64,000 nt of DNA from Sinorhizobium sp. 8-89 (GTDB lineage Bacteria > Pseudomonadota > Alphaproteobacteria > Rhizobiales > Rhizobiaceae). The stretch covers positions 76,387 to 140,386 of the forward strand of contig NZ_JASKLR010000006.1 of NCBI RefSeq assembly GCF_030124325.1, read 5' to 3'. How positions within the stretch are numbered: the stretch's first letter is position 1; each line of letters begins with the position of its first letter. Below, in pieces: positions 63,240-64,000 of this stretch. The notes below the pieces were generated by a model. It made no database searches. It had not been told where the DNA came from and saw only the letters and a list, made by a program, of their open reading frames with translations. Both the position numbers and the translations under genes were made by a program.

Positions 63240-64000
63240 CTATACCGCCCCTGGATTCCAGCCGCGCCCTCTGTTGCCGAACATCTCGTATCCGTCCCTC
63301 GTGACGGCGAGCGTGTCCTCGAGCTTGATGAACCCGCGCCTCGGGTGAAGCATCGTCGTCTCGACGGAAATGACCATGCCTGCCTCCAGGGGCCGATCCG
63401 TGTCCACGCCTTCATAGGCAACGGGGTGGTTGGTCATCAGGAACGGTGCCTCGTGGCTGATGAGACCCATGCCGTGGCAGAAGAAGTCGGTAAAGGCGGC
63501 CGAAGGCGAGCTTTCCAGCATCTTTTCCGCCGCCGCAATCATCTCACTGGCTTGAGCCCCGGCCTTGATCTTCGCGAAGGCCGCCTGCTGGATCGACTCG
63601 ACTTCAGCTAGCAGATCCTCGAGCTCCGTATCGGGTTCGCCGAGCACGCCCATGCGGCAAAGGTCCCCAATGTAGCCGTGATAGTTGCCCCCGGAATCAA
63701 TCGAAAGCACCTCGCCCTTCGCCCACGCCTGCGGCGAGGCCGCACGGTTGTGACTAGAGCCGAGGGTCAGCAGGCAATACTCGAAATGCAGGCCGCGATT
63801 GGTCTCCTCTCGCCGGAGCCGTTCAATGATCTCGATCTTAGTGGACCCCTCCCGTGCTGCCGCGATCGTGGCAAGCATGGAATCAGTGATCAGTTCGGAC
63901 GCAAGCTTGAGCTTATGCAATTCCTGCGGCGTCTTGATCGCCCGCAGTCGCTCGAGCGTGTGCGTCGCATCCACAAAACGCGCACTTTCGAGACGAGAAG
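63240..64000 (-). CDS. M24 family Xaa-Pro peptidase, partial at window edge
   Basis: The C-terminal 250 or so residues of a creatinase/prolidase-type enzyme. Metal-ligand positions are visible: the Asp in SIDSGGNYHGYIGDL, the histidine of FFCHGMGLISHEAPF, the glutamate in VISVETTML and the last in FIKLEDTLAV. The frame continues in the same direction past 64000 (residues LESARF before VDATHTLERLRAI), so the N-terminus lies outside the window. GTG 63974 is not a true start. Confidence 0.85.
   Translation of the reverse strand, partial: SRLESARFVDATHTLERLRAIKTPQELHKLKLASELITDSMLATIAAAREGSTKIEIIERLRREETNRGLHFEYCLLTLGSSHNRAASPQAWAKGEVLSIDSGGNYHGYIGDLCRMGVLGEPDTELEDLLAEVESIQQAAFAKIKAGAQASEMIAAAEKMLESSPSAAFTDFFCHGMGLISHEAPFLMTNHPVAYEGVDTDRPLEAGMVISVETTMLHPRRGFIKLEDTLAVTRDGYEMFGNRGRGWNPGAV

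Overview
The window reads as GC-rich alphaproteobacterial DNA of the Rhizobiaceae, most like an accessory or symbiotic replicon of Sinorhizobium/Ensifer. Evidence is the family content: a FixL-type haem PAS kinase, a FixK-type regulator, a fixNOQP/fixI/fixS cluster, an F1-ATPase zeta-type inhibitor and a Nia-like P1B-5 ATPase with a hemerythrin tail. From memory the gene content recalls the micro-oxic part of S. meliloti pSymA. That was not checked against a database.

The unifying feature is regulatory. Eighteen 14-bp palindromes of the form TTGAY-N4-RTCAA (FixK/Fnr boxes, some degenerate) lie between about 0.1 and 48.6 kb, nearly all in intergenic DNA and most at a spacing that suits a class II activator. 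Two could serve divergent gene pairs. The window also encodes a FixK-like regulator (18844-19590), a FixL-like hybrid haem kinase directly downstream (19616-21184) and a divergent OmpR-type response regulator (17963-18703). This looks like a self-contained low-oxygen stress island.

Layout. 0-5.8 kb: groEL, an F1-ATPase inhibitor homologue, PEP synthase and a glucokinase-like protein lacking its catalytic motifs. 6-12.6 kb: hsp20, uspA, a host-attachment-family protein and a MacB-like ABC exporter with its adaptor. 12.6-17.9 kb: HtrA protease, a metallo-beta-lactamase RNA-processing-type enzyme, an ornithine-carbamoyltransferase-like protein lacking its substrate motifs and a GNAT-like protein. 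18-21.2 kb: regulators. 21.2-40.1 kb: three P-type ATPases (Mg type, Ca type, Nia type), an ADP-forming acyl-CoA synthetase/GNAT fusion, a tandem uspA pair, a PPOx-like protein, a BON protein, a phasin-like protein, a third-site uspA, DUF4010 and DUF1275 membrane proteins, and a broken alcohol dehydrogenase. 40.3-43 kb: quinone reductase, small cytochrome c, exported pentapeptide-repeat protein. 43.1-51 kb: a decayed stretch (frameshifted XRE regulator, hyfB remnant, frameshifted ferric-reductase-like gene, broken NYN nuclease, frameshifted sensor kinase) around an intact alcohol dehydrogenase/GNAT fusion. 51.2-58.5 kb: a complete minus-strand cbb3 oxidase operon ccoNOQP-(small TM)-DUF2189-fixI-ccoS-(small membrane protein). 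58.7-62.5 kb: gene fragments around an intact GST/hydrolase pair. 62.6-64 kb: DJ-1/PfpI protein and an M24 peptidase cut by the window edge.

Together the genes suggest survival under oxygen limitation: high-affinity respiration, chaperones and protease, several Usp proteins, metal homeostasis, PEP/acyl-CoA/alcohol metabolism and probable protein acylation. The gene set parallels the mycobacterial DosR dormancy regulon, but here under FixK-type control. Many frameshifts lie at 33-34 kb and 43-51 kb. They may be real decay or assembly errors; reads would decide.
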